A stretch of DNA of 64,000 nt from Acinetobacter sp. XH1741 (GTDB lineage: Bacteria > Pseudomonadota > Gammaproteobacteria > Pseudomonadales > Moraxellaceae), in the NCBI RefSeq assembly GCF_041021895.1, contig NZ_CP157428.1:2976001-3040000 (forward strand). The letters run 5' to 3'. Below the pieces are notes generated by a model, which saw only the letters and a list, made by a program, of their open reading frames with translations, was not told the origin of the DNA and made no database searches. Below are positions 8,887-18,904 of this stretch, one piece after another. The position numbers were made by a program, and so were the translations under genes. Each line of letters starts with the position of its first letter. Position 1 is the first letter of the stretch.

Positions 8887-9537
8887 CTACTCATTGTTAT
8901 CTTGCATAAGTTGCCACAGTCTTCTCTTAAGGAGAGGTTTATCTATCATTTCTTTTAAACTTGCCAAATAAATAATATTCGCATGCTGAATATAGGTACA
9001 TTTACCCAAATATAAAATCTTTTTTTCTGCCGCTACAGCATCTAAAAACCCTTGAATATATGAACCCACGCCCCTTGGGTCTTGATAGGCAGCTAAAGGA
9101 AAAGGCCATCTCAATTCGGCATATTGCCCTACTTTCGCTTTTTGAATATTACTCCAAAGTTGTTTTTCTTCTTTTTCCAAGGTAGTTGCATCGACAAAGA
9201 TCACACACTTTTCAATACAATAAGCCTGCAACTCAAATGGAGCAATTGTCTCTGGCTCTACAATCCGCGCTTTTTCTACAAACACTTCAGGCTGTAGAGT
9301 TTCTACTACTGCTGCTATCGGCTCTTTAGCCACTTCCGCAGTATCAAGTATTTGAGGCTTAGATTGCTTTTGCTCAACTGTAGGCGTATCTATAACCGGT
9401 ATGGTAATGGATGTCTGAGATTCAGCAATCTGATCTCTCCACAGTGTCTGGGCATTATTTTTTTGACACACTTGTGTTCTAGGAATCCATACATCGATAC
9501 CTAAAGTTGCCAGTATATTTCTTTGCTGCCCAATCAT
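8887..9537 (-). CDS. Uncharacterised protein, possible divergent DNA polymerase III psi subunit
   Basis: 216 residues with no clear family match. The N-terminus QQRNILATLGIDVWIPR resembles the clamp-loader-binding peptide at the start of HolD (psi), which reads QLQQLGI..W in E. coli. The C-terminus (SLKEMIDKPLLKRRLWQLM) resembles the HolD ending, where an Ala/Arg-rich helix precedes LWQQI. In between are an acidic low-complexity linker of about 70 residues and a folded domain (CVIFVDATTL to KILYLGKC). Psi links the clamp loader to chi and single-strand binding protein. Its length is larger than the E. coli psi (137 aa). The call is tentative. Confidence 0.45.
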   Translation of the reverse strand: MIGQQRNILATLGIDVWIPRTQVCQKNNAQTLWRDQIAESQTSITIPVIDTPTVEQKQSKPQILDTAEVAKEPIAAVVETLQPEVFVEKARIVEPETIAPFELQAYCIEKCVIFVDATTLEKEEKQLWSNIQKAKVGQYAELRWPFPLAAYQDPRGVGSYIQGFLDAVAAEKKILYLGKCTYIQHANIIYLASLKEMIDKPLLKRRLWQLMQDNNE

Positions 9538-9637
9538 GTCTAAATCAGTACCTCTAGTCTAGGGACATTCTAACGGGCTTCTGATTTTTTTTCAGCGTTT
9601 TCTTTTAATGATCTCTTTTGGAAACAACGTATGTTTC

Positions 9638-11542
9638 TTAAATAATCATCACGCTATTTTTCTTCTGCATTTGCTCTACAATTTCATCAGACTCAAAACC
9701 AAATCGCCAGTAGAGCAGCTCAAGAACATCAAGCTCATCTTGAGTAATAATTCGATCACTCCACAAGCACATTTCTGCAATGGCTAAAATACTTAAACGA
9801 TCACGAAGTAACAATCCAGCGATATCATTTAAAATTTCAGCCAAGTCTAACGGCTCATCCGAAATTTCATCATAAATATGCATTTCATCAGGATTGAGTA
9901 AAGATCGTAAAATACGCTCACGCACTTCCAACTGGTTTGGACTGTTAATTTGCTGCACATGCAGCAAAGCATCAATTAAGCGAACAATTTGTGGTTTTAC
10001 TTCTTCAAATGCCGTAGGTAAATGAAGTGGCATCAAGTTCAACTCATATTTAACCCGCTCAAGTAAAAGCGCATCAAGCAGACCGATTTCACCATCTTCC
10101 TGAATAATAAGCGCAAGTTTAGTCAAAAACTGACGGGCAATACTTGCAGGCATGTGACCAATATTTTTACATGCATCGTGAAAAATCTGGATATGAATAC
10201 GCCCATCAAGATTAAGTAAAGCATCGACAATCGAATGACTTACCGGAGCTTCTTGGGGAATAAACTCTCGATATTGGCGAATCATTAAAATTGCAACCAT
10301 CACCTCACGCGAACCAGTAGCCGTTTGCAATGCCCGCTGAATTAACTCAGGGCGCTTTTTATTTCGACGGACATCATTACTTAAAGGCTTAATTGCATCA
10401 TTCAATGCAAAACTAATCGGAGATAACCGTAATAAAGGCAAAGGTTGTGGAGATGACCACGGAATATAAATTTCAGTCTCAGATTCCTCTAAAGAACGGA
10501 ACAGACTAAATAAAGGTCGATTCCGAAGTTTCTTTAGATTTTCTAACTGTAAATCTTGCAACAATGTTGGGTTGAGTTCATAAATACGTTCACGAATACT
10601 CGGGTGAATATTCATCCAACTTTGAGGACTCAATGAGTTAGCAAAACACATATGTGCGATTGATTCAGAATAAGCACTATGAATTTGTGACCCCGAATGG
10701 TGAACATAAATACGTAATAACGTCTGGGTATTCGTACTATTTTTTAATAACCGCATGGTTTTTTGGTCATTACGAAATGTACGGCCGCTTAATGTTAAAT
10801 ATTTAATAAAACGAGTGATTAATACACCCAAGCTTCCAGCCAACCAGATTACGCCACCAACAGCTACAAATACTGTTTCAAATTTATGCTTATAACCCGG
10901 GCTATAACGTTTAAAACCTTGCTTTGCAAGCTTACTGCCCCATTGGCTAAAAGTGGTCAAACCACTATATAAAATTTTTAATTTAGTATTTTCTACAGCT
11001 TCGCCTGATAAAATTTGATTAAACTCATGACCCAATAAACCATATAGTTCTAATTCATCTAGGTTCTGTAGAGCGCCCCAAGTCAAAATAATTACGATAT
11101 CGTCCGAGTGAAAACCTGCTGTTAGTGCATTCACCCCAACTTCATCAGGCAAAACATATAATGTGGGAACGTTAAGAGAAAATATTTGTGCTAAATGTTC
11201 TGTAATTTTTAATGCAGTATGTTCTTCGGGTGTACTTTCACCTTTTACTAAACGACGTGTTTTAAGCTGCTTCGCAAGTGAATGGCCGCCTTTACGCAAA
11301 ATATAGAGTTCGGTCACCACCGACCAAACCATAATAAAAAGTAAAAGAGCAATAAAATATGGACTTAAAGCATGCCACCAAATGGGTTGGCTATAATCAA
11401 AGAAGTGAACCAATAAACCTAAAATTAGATTTAAAATAAAAATAGTTAAGAGCACAGCAACCAAACACATAGTGATGGACCATGCCATATTTTTATTTTC
11501 GATTAAATAGTGGCTTACTTCTTTCAATGTAAATAATCCCAA
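9638..11542 (-). CDS. Membrane-anchored M48-like protein with a degenerate zinc motif
   Basis: 634 residues from TTG 11542; an ATG at 11488 would give 616. Two N-terminal transmembrane segments (about 20-45 and 55-80) and a third hydrophobic stretch near 228-248 surround an M48-like region: DEVGVNALTAGFHSDDIVIILTWG is followed by LLGHEFNQILSGEA. The expected HExxH reads HEFNQ, so the second zinc ligand is missing, though a glutamate helix (SAYSESIAHMCFAN) remains. The C-terminal 250 residues are helical and may be TerB-like. It is probably a non-catalytic M48 relative. It has its own transcript after the purF terminator. Confidence 0.7.
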   Translation of the reverse strand: MGLFTLKEVSHYLIENKNMAWSITMCLVAVLLTIFILNLILGLLVHFFDYSQPIWWHALSPYFIALLLFIMVWSVVTELYILRKGGHSLAKQLKTRRLVKGESTPEEHTALKITEHLAQIFSLNVPTLYVLPDEVGVNALTAGFHSDDIVIILTWGALQNLDELELYGLLGHEFNQILSGEAVENTKLKILYSGLTTFSQWGSKLAKQGFKRYSPGYKHKFETVFVAVGGVIWLAGSLGVLITRFIKYLTLSGRTFRNDQKTMRLLKNSTNTQTLLRIYVHHSGSQIHSAYSESIAHMCFANSLSPQSWMNIHPSIRERIYELNPTLLQDLQLENLKKLRNRPLFSLFRSLEESETEIYIPWSSPQPLPLLRLSPISFALNDAIKPLSNDVRRNKKRPELIQRALQTATGSREVMVAILMIRQYREFIPQEAPVSHSIVDALLNLDGRIHIQIFHDACKNIGHMPASIARQFLTKLALIIQEDGEIGLLDALLLERVKYELNLMPLHLPTAFEEVKPQIVRLIDALLHVQQINSPNQLEVRERILRSLLNPDEMHIYDEISDEPLDLAEILNDIAGLLLRDRLSILAIAEMCLWSDRIITQDELDVLELLYWRFGFESDEIVEQMQKKNSVMII

Positions 11543-11570
11543 TTACATTGTTAGGTTTCATCATAAAAGA

Positions 11571-11596
11571 AAAAAGCGGGAAACACCCGCTTTTTT
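11571..11596 (-). terminator. purF terminator
   Basis: A 5-bp GC stem (GCGGG/CCCGC, loop AAACA) extended by A/T pairing has the A-run at 11571-11575 acting as the T-run on the minus strand. It lies directly after the purF stop codon. Confidence 0.85.
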
Positions 11597-11605
11597 CGGC
11601 TATTT

Positions 11606-13147
11606 CTATTCTTCTTTAATACCAGTCAAATCTACTGAAGCAGCATCAATATTGACATCAATATACCCATCTTTTCCCTTTTTCGCAGAGTCATTACGTT
11701 TCTGCTCCAAGTTATTGAGATATTGCGCATCAATTCCGCCAGTCACATAGATACCATCAAAAACAGAGCAATCAAACTCAGTCAATGTCGGCACTTTACT
11801 GGTACGTACAGCGTTCTTCAAGTCTTCCAAATCTTGGAAAACTAAACGATCGGCACCAATAATTTCCTGAATTTCTTCTACGCTGCGTTCTGATGCAATA
11901 AGCTCAGTTTTAGCAGGCATATCGATACCATATACGTTTGGATACATTACTTTCGGTGCTGCTGAAGCAAAGTATACTTTTTTCGCACCTGAGTCACGTG
12001 CCATTTGAATGATCTCATTACACGTTGTACCACGTACAATAGAGTCATCAACCAAAAGAACATTTTTGCCTTTAAATTCTAGCTCAACAGGGTTTAACTT
12101 CTGACGTACAGATTTTTTACGCTGTTGTTGACCTGGCATAATGAAGGTACGACCGATATAACGGTTTTTCATGAAACCTTCACGGAACTTCACACCAAGA
12201 ATATTTGCAAGTTCTAGTGCAGAAGTACGGCTTGTATCAGGAATTGGGATAACCACATCAATATCATGGTCCTCACCCCAGTCACGCAAAATCTTATGCG
12301 CTAATTTTTCACCCATTTTTAAACGGGCTTTATACACTGAAATACCGTCAATAATGGCATCTGGACGAGCAAAATAAACATATTCAAAAATACATGGGCG
12401 GTATTTTGGTTCTGCCGCACACTGTTTTGTGAATAACTGACCTTCAGAATCAATGAAAATTGCTTCACCCGGTGCAATATCACGCTCGATTTTAAAACCA
12501 AGTGCAGTAATCGCTACTGATTCTGATGCAATGATATATTCCATCTCACCTTGTTCAGTCTCACGCGAACCGTAAATAAGTGGACGAATACCATTTGGAT
12601 CACGGAAACCCACTAAACCATGACCAGTAATCATGGCAACTACGCCATAAGCACCTTGGCAGCGTTCATGCACACGAGAAACCGTATGGAAAATATCTTC
12701 TGCTGTCGGGTTTAGCGTTCCTTTCTTTTGCAACTCATGAGCAAAAACGTTTAAAAGAACTTCTGAGTCAGAATCAGTGTTCATATGACGTAAATCTGTT
12801 TTAAACAGGTCATCATGAATTTCTTCTGCATTGGTCAAGTTACCATTATGTGCAAGTGTAATCCCGTAAGGTGAGTTCACATAAAATGGTTGAGCTTCTG
12901 CACTACTAGCAGAACCAGCAGTTGGGTAACGCACATGACCAATACCGTAATTACCAAGTAATGCTCTCATATGACGAGTATGAAAAACATCACGCACCAT
13001 ACCGTTATCCTTACGCAGGAAAAGACGGCCTTCATGGCAGGTTACTATTCCAGCTGCATCTTGCCCACGATGCTGCAACATCGTTAAAGCATCAAACAAC
13101 ATTTGGTTCACTGGCGATTTACCGGCTATACCAACAACTCCACACAT
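11606..13147 (-). CDS. purF: Amidophosphoribosyltransferase
   Basis: 513 residues. Met is followed directly by Cys ([10 protein letters not shown]), the N-terminal nucleophile of the glutaminase domain. The PRPP-binding loop [13 protein letters not shown] lies in the C-terminal phosphoribosyltransferase domain, and the length fits bacterial PurF. It carries out the first step of purine synthesis, making phosphoribosylamine from PRPP and glutamine. It sits 25 bp downstream of cvpA, the same cvpA-purF pairing as in E. coli, and ends at a strong terminator. Confidence 0.97.
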   Translation of the reverse strand: MCGVVGIAGKSPVNQMLFDALTMLQHRGQDAAGIVTCHEGRLFLRKDNGMVRDVFHTRHMRALLGNYGIGHVRYPTAGSASSAEAQPFYVNSPYGITLAHNGNLTNAEEIHDDLFKTDLRHMNTDSDSEVLLNVFAHELQKKGTLNPTAEDIFHTVSRVHERCQGAYGVVAMITGHGLVGFRDPNGIRPLIYGSRETEQGEMEYIIASESVAITALGFKIERDIAPGEAIFIDSEGQLFTKQCAAEPKYRPCIFEYVYFARPDAIIDGISVYKARLKMGEKLAHKILRDWGEDHDIDVVIPIPDTSRTSALELANILGVKFREGFMKNRYIGRTFIMPGQQQRKKSVRQKLNPVELEFKGKNVLLVDDSIVRGTTCNEIIQMARDSGAKKVYFASAAPKVMYPNVYGIDMPAKTELIASERSVEEIQEIIGADRLVFQDLEDLKNAVRTSKVPTLTEFDCSVFDGIYVTGGIDAQYLNNLEQKRNDSAKKGKDGYIDVNIDAASVDLTGIKEE

Positions 13148-13172
13148 AGCAACCTCGCAGACAAGCTAGGAA

Positions 13173-13760
13173 TTAATAAAAAGGATTCTTTGTTGAATGG
13201 TCGGGTCGGGTTTCTGATTGTTCCGACTCGTCCACTGGTTTTGGAGAAGTGCGAGATACACCGCCTCCAGATGTTATCTGATGATATGCCTCACTTGCTG
13301 CATCTTTAGACAATTCAGTCGCTAAAGGCGCATAAGGCAGTAAAAATTGTATAAGTATGGACTGTTTCCAGTTTGCTGAACTTTCAACCCAAGGTCCTAC
13401 ACCTTGCATGGTAACAAGCACAACAAGCAAACCTTTCAACGAACCAAAAGCACCACCTGCTAAACGATTTAATGGCCCCAATTTCAAACTTTTCAAGAGG
13501 CCATTTAAAATTGCAGTGACGATCCAGGTTAAAACAATAATCACAAGTGCAATAAATGCGAAAGCCGCAATCTTTTGAACCACCGGATCTTGGCTTAAAC
13601 CCGACATTGATGGAGCTAGTAGAACAGCATATTTTGCACCCATAATTAATGCAAAAATCCATCCCACCAAGTTCGCAAAGGCTTTAATAAATCCTTGTCG
13701 CAAACCGTTTAGCCCCCCAATGAGCAAAAGTATGAGAATGATGATATCAATAGTGTTCAT
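13173..13760 (-). CDS. cvpA: CvpA family membrane protein
   Basis: 195 residues from ATG 13760; a TTG at 13766 abuts the pyrD stop. Four hydrophobic segments occupy residues 5-25, 28-48, about 65-85 and 100-120, with the typical starts IDIIILILLLIGGLNGLRQGF and GLLVVLVTMQGVG. The C-terminal tail is polar and Ser/Glu-rich. CvpA is an inner-membrane protein first linked to colicin V production, and in later work to envelope stress tolerance. It is tightly packed between pyrD and purF. Confidence 0.9.
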   Translation of the reverse strand: MNTIDIIILILLLIGGLNGLRQGFIKAFANLVGWIFALIMGAKYAVLLAPSMSGLSQDPVVQKIAAFAFIALVIIVLTWIVTAILNGLLKSLKLGPLNRLAGGAFGSLKGLLVVLVTMQGVGPWVESSANWKQSILIQFLLPYAPLATELSKDAASEAYHQITSGGGVSRTSPKPVDESEQSETRPDHSTKNPFY

Positions 13761-13766
13761 GTTCAA

Positions 13767-14771
13767 TTAAGTCATGGCTTCAACACATTGCTTCACAAGC
13801 GTTGGTCCCGTATAAATTAGACCACTATAAATTTGTACAAGTGTTGCTCCAGCTTGTTGTTTCGCTACAGCTTGCTCACCAGACAAAATACCACCCACAC
13901 CAATCAAAGGAATTTGTCCTTTTAATGATTGAGCAAATAAACGTAAACACTCTGTACTTTTTTCAAATACCGGCGCACCAGACAAACCTCCAGTCTCATT
14001 ACCATAAGGGAGATTTTCAACACCTTCCCTCGATAACGTTGTGTTAGTCACAATCAGACCATCAATTTTAAAATCTAATAATTGAGCCGAAATAAACTCA
14101 ACATCTTCAGCAGTAAGGTCTGGAGCAACTTTAAGAACCAGAGGGACATAGTGATTATATTGCTCAGCCAACTCAAGTTGACGTGCCTTTAAGGTTTGTA
14201 ATAATTCAGTTAACGCATCACCGCTTTGTAAACTACGCAAGTTTTTAGTATTTGGAGATGAAATATTAACGGTAATGTAAGATGCGTAGTTATAAACTTT
14301 CTCAAGGCAAATTAGATAATCATCGACCGCTTTTTCTACAGGCGTATCAGCATTTTTACCGATGTTAATCCCTAAAATGCCTCTAAATTTTGATGCTTTA
14401 ACATTTTCAATTAGCTTATCAACGCCATCATTATTAAAACCCATACGGTTAATAATGGCTTTAGCTTCGGGAATACGGAATAAACGCGGTTTTGGATTGC
14501 CCGCTTGTGGACGAGGAGTAATTGTGCCAATTTCAATAAAACCAAAACCCAATCCGGCTAAGGCATCAATATGAGCACCATTCTTATCAAGGCCAGCGGC
14601 CAAGCCCACGGGATTAGGAAATTCAATCCCCATACATCGAGTTGGCTTTGCTTCTACGGCTTGACGCATCATGCCTAGCTTATGCGCTTTATCAAGCATG
14701 GATAATGTTAATTCATGGGCACGCTCTGGTGCTAAACTAAACAACATCGGGCGAGCAAGTGAATATAACAT
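13767..14771 (-). CDS. pyrD: Dihydroorotate dehydrogenase (quinone), class 2
   Basis: 334 residues from ATG 14771; a GTG three codons earlier is less likely. The N-terminal helix [20 protein letters not shown] is the membrane- and quinone-binding extension of class 2 enzymes. FMN-site stretches [20 protein letters not shown] and NRMGFNNDG, the [11 protein letters not shown] catalytic-serine region, and GVGGI near the end are all present. It oxidises dihydroorotate in pyrimidine synthesis, reducing ubiquinone. Its stop directly abuts the cvpA start region. Confidence 0.96.
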   Translation of the reverse strand: MLYSLARPMLFSLAPERAHELTLSMLDKAHKLGMMRQAVEAKPTRCMGIEFPNPVGLAAGLDKNGAHIDALAGLGFGFIEIGTITPRPQAGNPKPRLFRIPEAKAIINRMGFNNDGVDKLIENVKASKFRGILGINIGKNADTPVEKAVDDYLICLEKVYNYASYITVNISSPNTKNLRSLQSGDALTELLQTLKARQLELAEQYNHYVPLVLKVAPDLTAEDVEFISAQLLDFKIDGLIVTNTTLSREGVENLPYGNETGGLSGAPVFEKSTECLRLFAQSLKGQIPLIGVGGILSGEQAVAKQQAGATLVQIYSGLIYTGPTLVKQCVEAMT

Positions 14772-14860
14772 ACCAATCACAATCTACTGATTTTAGGTAG
14801 GCATATTATAGGCACAGGTAGCACAAAACACCATGCTTGACACAAGCATATTTTGATATG

Positions 14861-15340
14861 TTATTGAACTGTCGCTGTTAATTTAATCTGACCTTCACTT
14901 GAAACCATTTCCATCTTTTGAATACTTAGTCCCATCTGTGCAAGTTGTGTTAAAAAGTTAGCTAAAATTGCATAATTCTGATGTGTTACAACAATTTGTA
15001 ACTGTTCTCCATTTTGCTGAGAAGACACCGTTAAACCTTGCTGTTGAGCTACCCTTTGTATTTTTCCAGGCTTATCAAGTCCAAGCTCATTTGTGGGCTT
15101 CATCGTAACCGCGTTACTCTGCATCCACACCATCAAATCTTTTAAATCATTTAACCGTTTTTGCTGTTGTTCTGCCAAAGAATGCATCTTCCAAAGCGAC
15201 GATCCAATAATAGCCACTACAACAAAAATTGTAGTAAAGACCACCATAACGCGTTCGCGGACAGTTAAACGATCTAAATATTGAACAATTTGTTCATTCC
15301 ACTGATCAAAACGATTCTGCAATTGAGCTAATATTTTCAT
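14861..15340 (-). CDS. gspM: Type II secretion system protein M
   Basis: 159 residues. A short cytoplasmic N-terminus (RFDQWNEQIVQYLDRLTVRERV) is followed by one transmembrane segment (about 31-49) and a periplasmic ferredoxin-like domain ending in LTATVQ. GspM partners GspL in the inner-membrane platform of the general secretion pathway. Its ATG overlaps the gspL stop by one base (TAATG), indicating translational coupling. The other gsp genes are not nearby, in keeping with the scattered T2SS genes of Acinetobacter. Confidence 0.9.
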   Translation of the reverse strand: MKILAQLQNRFDQWNEQIVQYLDRLTVRERVMVVFTTIFVVVAIIGSSLWKMHSLAEQQQKRLNDLKDLMVWMQSNAVTMKPTNELGLDKPGKIQRVAQQQGLTVSSQQNGEQLQIVVTHQNYAILANFLTQLAQMGLSIQKMEMVSSEGQIKLTATVQ

Positions 15341-16479
15341 TATTGTATTTTCACCACCCCAATTGCCCCACCACCATTTGCTTGAACATTACCTAGCTCA
15401 GCCTTAAATCCTTGCTGATTAAGTTGTTGTGTCAAAGCTTGCAAATCATCTGCCGATTTAGCTTTTAATGCCATTGTTAAGGTTGAAGCATCATAATTGA
15501 GCTGCTGAGCTAAAATTTGTTTTTGCATTAAAATAGGCCCAACACGGCTTAATAAAGAAAGTGCTTGGGTATCCCCTTGCTGACTCATTCTTAAATGGCT
15601 TTCAAATTGACTTTTTATGTTTTGCTCATTCACCCGATTGGAAGGTCCAAACCAGTACTTATATTGCTCAACAGCCTGATCTGCCGTTTGATTCGCCACC
15701 TTTTTTAATTTTACCCAGCGCAATAAATCATAGCTAAACTGAACCACAATAATTGCTAAAATCACGGCCGCACAAGCTTTCCAATAGCCTGAAAAAGTGC
15801 GTTCTTGATTTTTTGATTTTGGTAAAACATTAAGTGGATGCTGCTTCGGTTTATCAAGAGGCTGAAATTGATAGATAAACTCAGAACGTTGCTCTGCGCT
15901 TGAAGCTGCTTCTAAACTCTCTAATTGCTCTAATGTTAAACCACTATACTGATATTGGGTTTCACTTGACTGGAATTCTAAAAAAAGCCCTAAATCATCG
16001 AGTGAATTACCTAACCACTTATTTTCACGCACCAAAAGTTGCTGATCAATATTAGACAGCACAACGTGCTTTGTTTGCGGTTCGGGTAAAATCAAAAAAT
16101 CTGGTAATAAAGCAACAAGTTTGGTTGGCAACAAAGCTAAAGAATGCTGCCATGTCTCGACCATCCCTTGAGCCACACCCAAGACAGTTAACTGATCTGC
16201 ATAAAAATGGTGAACCACTTTCATATGATCAATAGGCAAAGTCACAAACTCTTCTAGTAGATATTTAACCCCATCAGCCCCTAACTGTTTGTAATGGGAC
16301 TTCGCCATAGTTTGCTGAAGCATTTGAGCATGGCGACTTGGGAAAAAGACAACCGCCTCTTTTCCTTGGTGTATTTGCAAGTCTTGTATTAATTGATCGA
16401 GACTTGCAGCCTGCAACCAGTTTTCTCCGTTAGACCAATGCCAAACTCCATTGGTTTCAGGCATCCATATATACAGCAT
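15340..16479 (-). CDS. gspL: Type II secretion system protein L
   Basis: 379 residues. The cytoplasmic actin-like domain (about 1-235) begins MLYIWMPETNGVWHWSNGENW. One transmembrane segment follows (about 236-255, CAAVILAIIVVQFSYDLL), and then a periplasmic domain with the QLNQQGFKAELGNVQA ferredoxin-like ending. GspL recruits the GspE ATPase to the inner membrane. It is co-transcribed with gspM and starts 23 bp after the sixA-like stop. Confidence 0.9.
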   Translation of the reverse strand: MLYIWMPETNGVWHWSNGENWLQAASLDQLIQDLQIHQGKEAVVFFPSRHAQMLQQTMAKSHYKQLGADGVKYLLEEFVTLPIDHMKVVHHFYADQLTVLGVAQGMVETWQHSLALLPTKLVALLPDFLILPEPQTKHVVLSNIDQQLLVRENKWLGNSLDDLGLFLEFQSSETQYQYSGLTLEQLESLEAASSAEQRSEFIYQFQPLDKPKQHPLNVLPKSKNQERTFSGYWKACAAVILAIIVVQFSYDLLRWVKLKKVANQTADQAVEQYKYWFGPSNRVNEQNIKSQFESHLRMSQQGDTQALSLLSRVGPILMQKQILAQQLNYDASTLTMALKAKSADDLQALTQQLNQQGFKAELGNVQANGGGAIGVVKIQ

Positions 16480-16502
16480 GATGGGCTAAATAACCTTTTT
16501 AA

Positions 16503-16958
16503 TTATATTGTGGGTATAAAACTATTTTTTTGTGTTGATAAACCAGATGCAATCACTGCTTGATCATAGATTCGAGCTTCGGCAAGCGCAAATGGATTGA
16601 AGTTTTCATGCGCAAGCAACTCTGCAATATGGCCCACGACATTCATATGGCAAACCACCACAATCGACTCATAGGGAACTTGCGACAACCATTCAATCGC
16701 TTCTTTTGCATCATCGTCAGGTTTAATCTTGTCACATAGCAACACTGGGACATCTTTAAAATATGTCTGGATATGTGCCAAAGTTTCTTGAGCACGTAAC
16801 AACGGACTGACAACAAAAATATCAGGCTTTACAATATCTTTTAAAAATGTTGCTGTTTGCTCAGCCTGCGCATGGCCACGAGCAGTAAGTGGACGTTTAA
16901 TATCATTACCACTTACTGGTGGTGCTGCTTCCCCATGACGAACTAATGTCAGTTGCAT
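16503..16958 (-). CDS. sixA: SixA-like phosphohistidine phosphatase
   Basis: 151 residues. The histidine-phosphatase RHG motif is LVRHGEAAPP, a second arginine sits in SPLLRAQETL, and the distal catalytic His is in VVVCHMNVVGHIAELL. The length and lack of a cap domain fit SixA, which removes phosphate from histidine-phosphotransfer proteins such as ArcB or PTS components. The actual substrate here is unknown. It lies between gpsA and gspL on the same strand. Confidence 0.85.
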   Translation of the reverse strand: MQLTLVRHGEAAPPVSGNDIKRPLTARGHAQAEQTATFLKDIVKPDIFVVSPLLRAQETLAHIQTYFKDVPVLLCDKIKPDDDAKEAIEWLSQVPYESIVVVCHMNVVGHIAELLAHENFNPFALAEARIYDQAVIASGLSTQKNSFIPTI

Positions 16959-17014
16959 AAAATTTCCTTGTAAATAATTCCCGCATTATAACCGCAATTT
17001 ATGACATTTATCCG

Positions 17015-18088
17015 TCAGACTTCGTGATGTGGCAGAACAAACTCGACATCACTACGGTGCCCATTTTTCATTAAAGAAAGAGCAATATTTAATGGTGGCG
17101 CACCTTCAAAGATTACTTCATATAAAGCATTGGTAATTGGCATATATACATCTAACTCTTGTGCCTTACCACGCACCTGAACAATGGTATTAATACCTTC
17201 CGCAGTTTGACCCAATTCTTTACTTGCCTGTTCAAGCGTTTTACCCGAACCTAACGCATAACCAATTTGATAATTACGACTTAATGGGCTATTACAAGTC
17301 GCGAATAAATCACCGACACCCGACAAACCTAAGAATGTCAGCGGGTTAGCTCCTTGTTTTACCGCGAAGCGGCTCATCTCAGCCAAAGCACGCGTTAAAA
17401 TCATACTCTTGGTATTTTCACCAATTTTATAAGCAGCACCAATTCCCATAGCAACTGCGTAAATATTTTTAAGCGCACCACCCAATTCAACACCATGCAC
17501 ATCATCACTACCAAAAACACGGAATAACGCACTATGAAGAGCATGTTGAATAGCATAACGGACGAGCTCAGAATCACTTGCAATCACTGTACCCGATGGC
17601 ATACCTGCCATAATTTCTTTGGCAAGGTTTGGACCTGACAATACGCCACATGGGACTTCTGGTAATTCTTCACGAATAATATCGCTCATGAAACTAAAAG
17701 TTTTAGCTTCAACGCCTTTAGTTAAAGACACGACTGCTTGTGCAGTAATATAAGGTGCAATTTGTTTTAAGACATCACGGAATGAATGACTTGGAATTGC
17801 AACCAGAATAATATCTCGATCACATACGGCTTGTTCAAGATCAGACACAGCACGTAATGATGATTCTAAAATGAAGTCTGGTAAATAACGCTTATTAATA
17901 TGGGTTTGATTAATTTCTTCTGCTGTATTGGCATCACGAATCCAGATCATGGTGTCACAACCATTACGTGCGGCCAAGTTTGCCATGGCTGTACCGAAGC
18001 TACCGCCACCCAAAACGGTAATACGTAATGCCGTTTTTTTGTCGACCGCAACAGGTTCCACCAAATCTGTAAACTTAAATTCAGCCAT
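17015..18088 (-). CDS. gpsA: NAD(P)-dependent glycerol-3-phosphate dehydrogenase
   Basis: 357 residues. The Rossmann motif is VLGGGSFGTAMANLAARNG. The catalytic Lys region is GVELGGALKNIYAVAMG, and GLSGVGDLFATCNSPLSRNY is the conserved C-terminal signature. It makes sn-glycerol-3-phosphate for phospholipid synthesis. Length is slightly above the usual 340 because of an N-terminal extension (about 18 residues) before the first strand. It follows the nitroreductase gene by 35 bp. Confidence 0.97.
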   Translation of the reverse strand: MAEFKFTDLVEPVAVDKKTALRITVLGGGSFGTAMANLAARNGCDTMIWIRDANTAEEINQTHINKRYLPDFILESSLRAVSDLEQAVCDRDIILVAIPSHSFRDVLKQIAPYITAQAVVSLTKGVEAKTFSFMSDIIREELPEVPCGVLSGPNLAKEIMAGMPSGTVIASDSELVRYAIQHALHSALFRVFGSDDVHGVELGGALKNIYAVAMGIGAAYKIGENTKSMILTRALAEMSRFAVKQGANPLTFLGLSGVGDLFATCNSPLSRNYQIGYALGSGKTLEQASKELGQTAEGINTIVQVRGKAQELDVYMPITNALYEVIFEGAPPLNIALSLMKNGHRSDVEFVLPHHEV

Positions 18089-18123
18089 GCTTTATTATCC
18101 TATTTCTTACTATATACAGGCGT

Positions 18124-18699
18124 TTAAGCCTGCCAAACTTTTACGAATTCTTTACTTTCAATATCTGCACGCGGTGCAATTGCTTTAGTTGCTGTGCCGA
18201 CGTAGATAATACCTGAAATTAAATCATGTGGTTGCAAACCTAAGTGCTGTTTTAACCAATTCGACTCAACAACGGCACCACTACGCCACATGGTCGAAAA
18301 ACCTTGCGCCTGTAAAGACAACAAAAGATTTTGTACTGCTGCACCTGTACTTAAGATTTGTTCAAAATGAGGTACTTTGGGATGATCTTGTAATTGTGTA
18401 AGTGCCAAAATGAGTAAAGGGGCACGAAAAGGATGGTGTTTAACACGTTCAAGTTGGGCAGGATCAGTTTCACCCAAGTCAGCCAAAGCTTTCGCCAAAA
18501 CATCCCCAAAAGCAGCACGCTGTTCACCTGAAATAACTACAAAACGTGTCGGCTTAAGTCTATGGTGATCTGGAGCCGTTAAAGCTGCCTGAAAAGCCAA
18601 CTCTAATTGATCTGTATTTGGAGCTGGTTCAGTTAATTGACCAATAGACTGACGCTGATGAATATTTTGGTGAATTATTTGTATTGCTGAATCCGTCAT
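18124..18699 (-). CDS. Nitroreductase family protein (YdjA-like)
   Basis: 191 residues. The N-terminal IHQRQSIGQLTEPAPN is the FMN-phosphate-binding arginine region of the family. Then come ALTAPDHHRLKPTRFVVI, the ILSTGAAVQNLLLSLQAQGF helix and MWRSGAV, and near the end ISGIIYVG. This pattern and length match the small YdjA/TdsD subgroup of NAD(P)H-dependent FMN reductases. Its substrate is unknown. Confidence 0.85.
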   Translation of the reverse strand: MTDSAIQIIHQNIHQRQSIGQLTEPAPNTDQLELAFQAALTAPDHHRLKPTRFVVISGEQRAAFGDVLAKALADLGETDPAQLERVKHHPFRAPLLILALTQLQDHPKVPHFEQILSTGAAVQNLLLSLQAQGFSTMWRSGAVVESNWLKQHLGLQPHDLISGIIYVGTATKAIAPRADIESKEFVKVWQA

Positions 18700-18904
18700 T
18701 AATATTAATCTAACTCAAAAATTCGAAATAGATTAGCATAATCTACAGTTAATCCACCATGTAATCTAGCTTATAAAATTAACGAACTCATAGTTTGACA
18801 TTTTTTAATACAAAACATCAAAACTCATACAACGTCTTCAAAATCAATTAGAAAACTTGTGTTCAAATAACAATGTCTTTTGGTTTTTTTAACTTAGGTG
18901 AATT

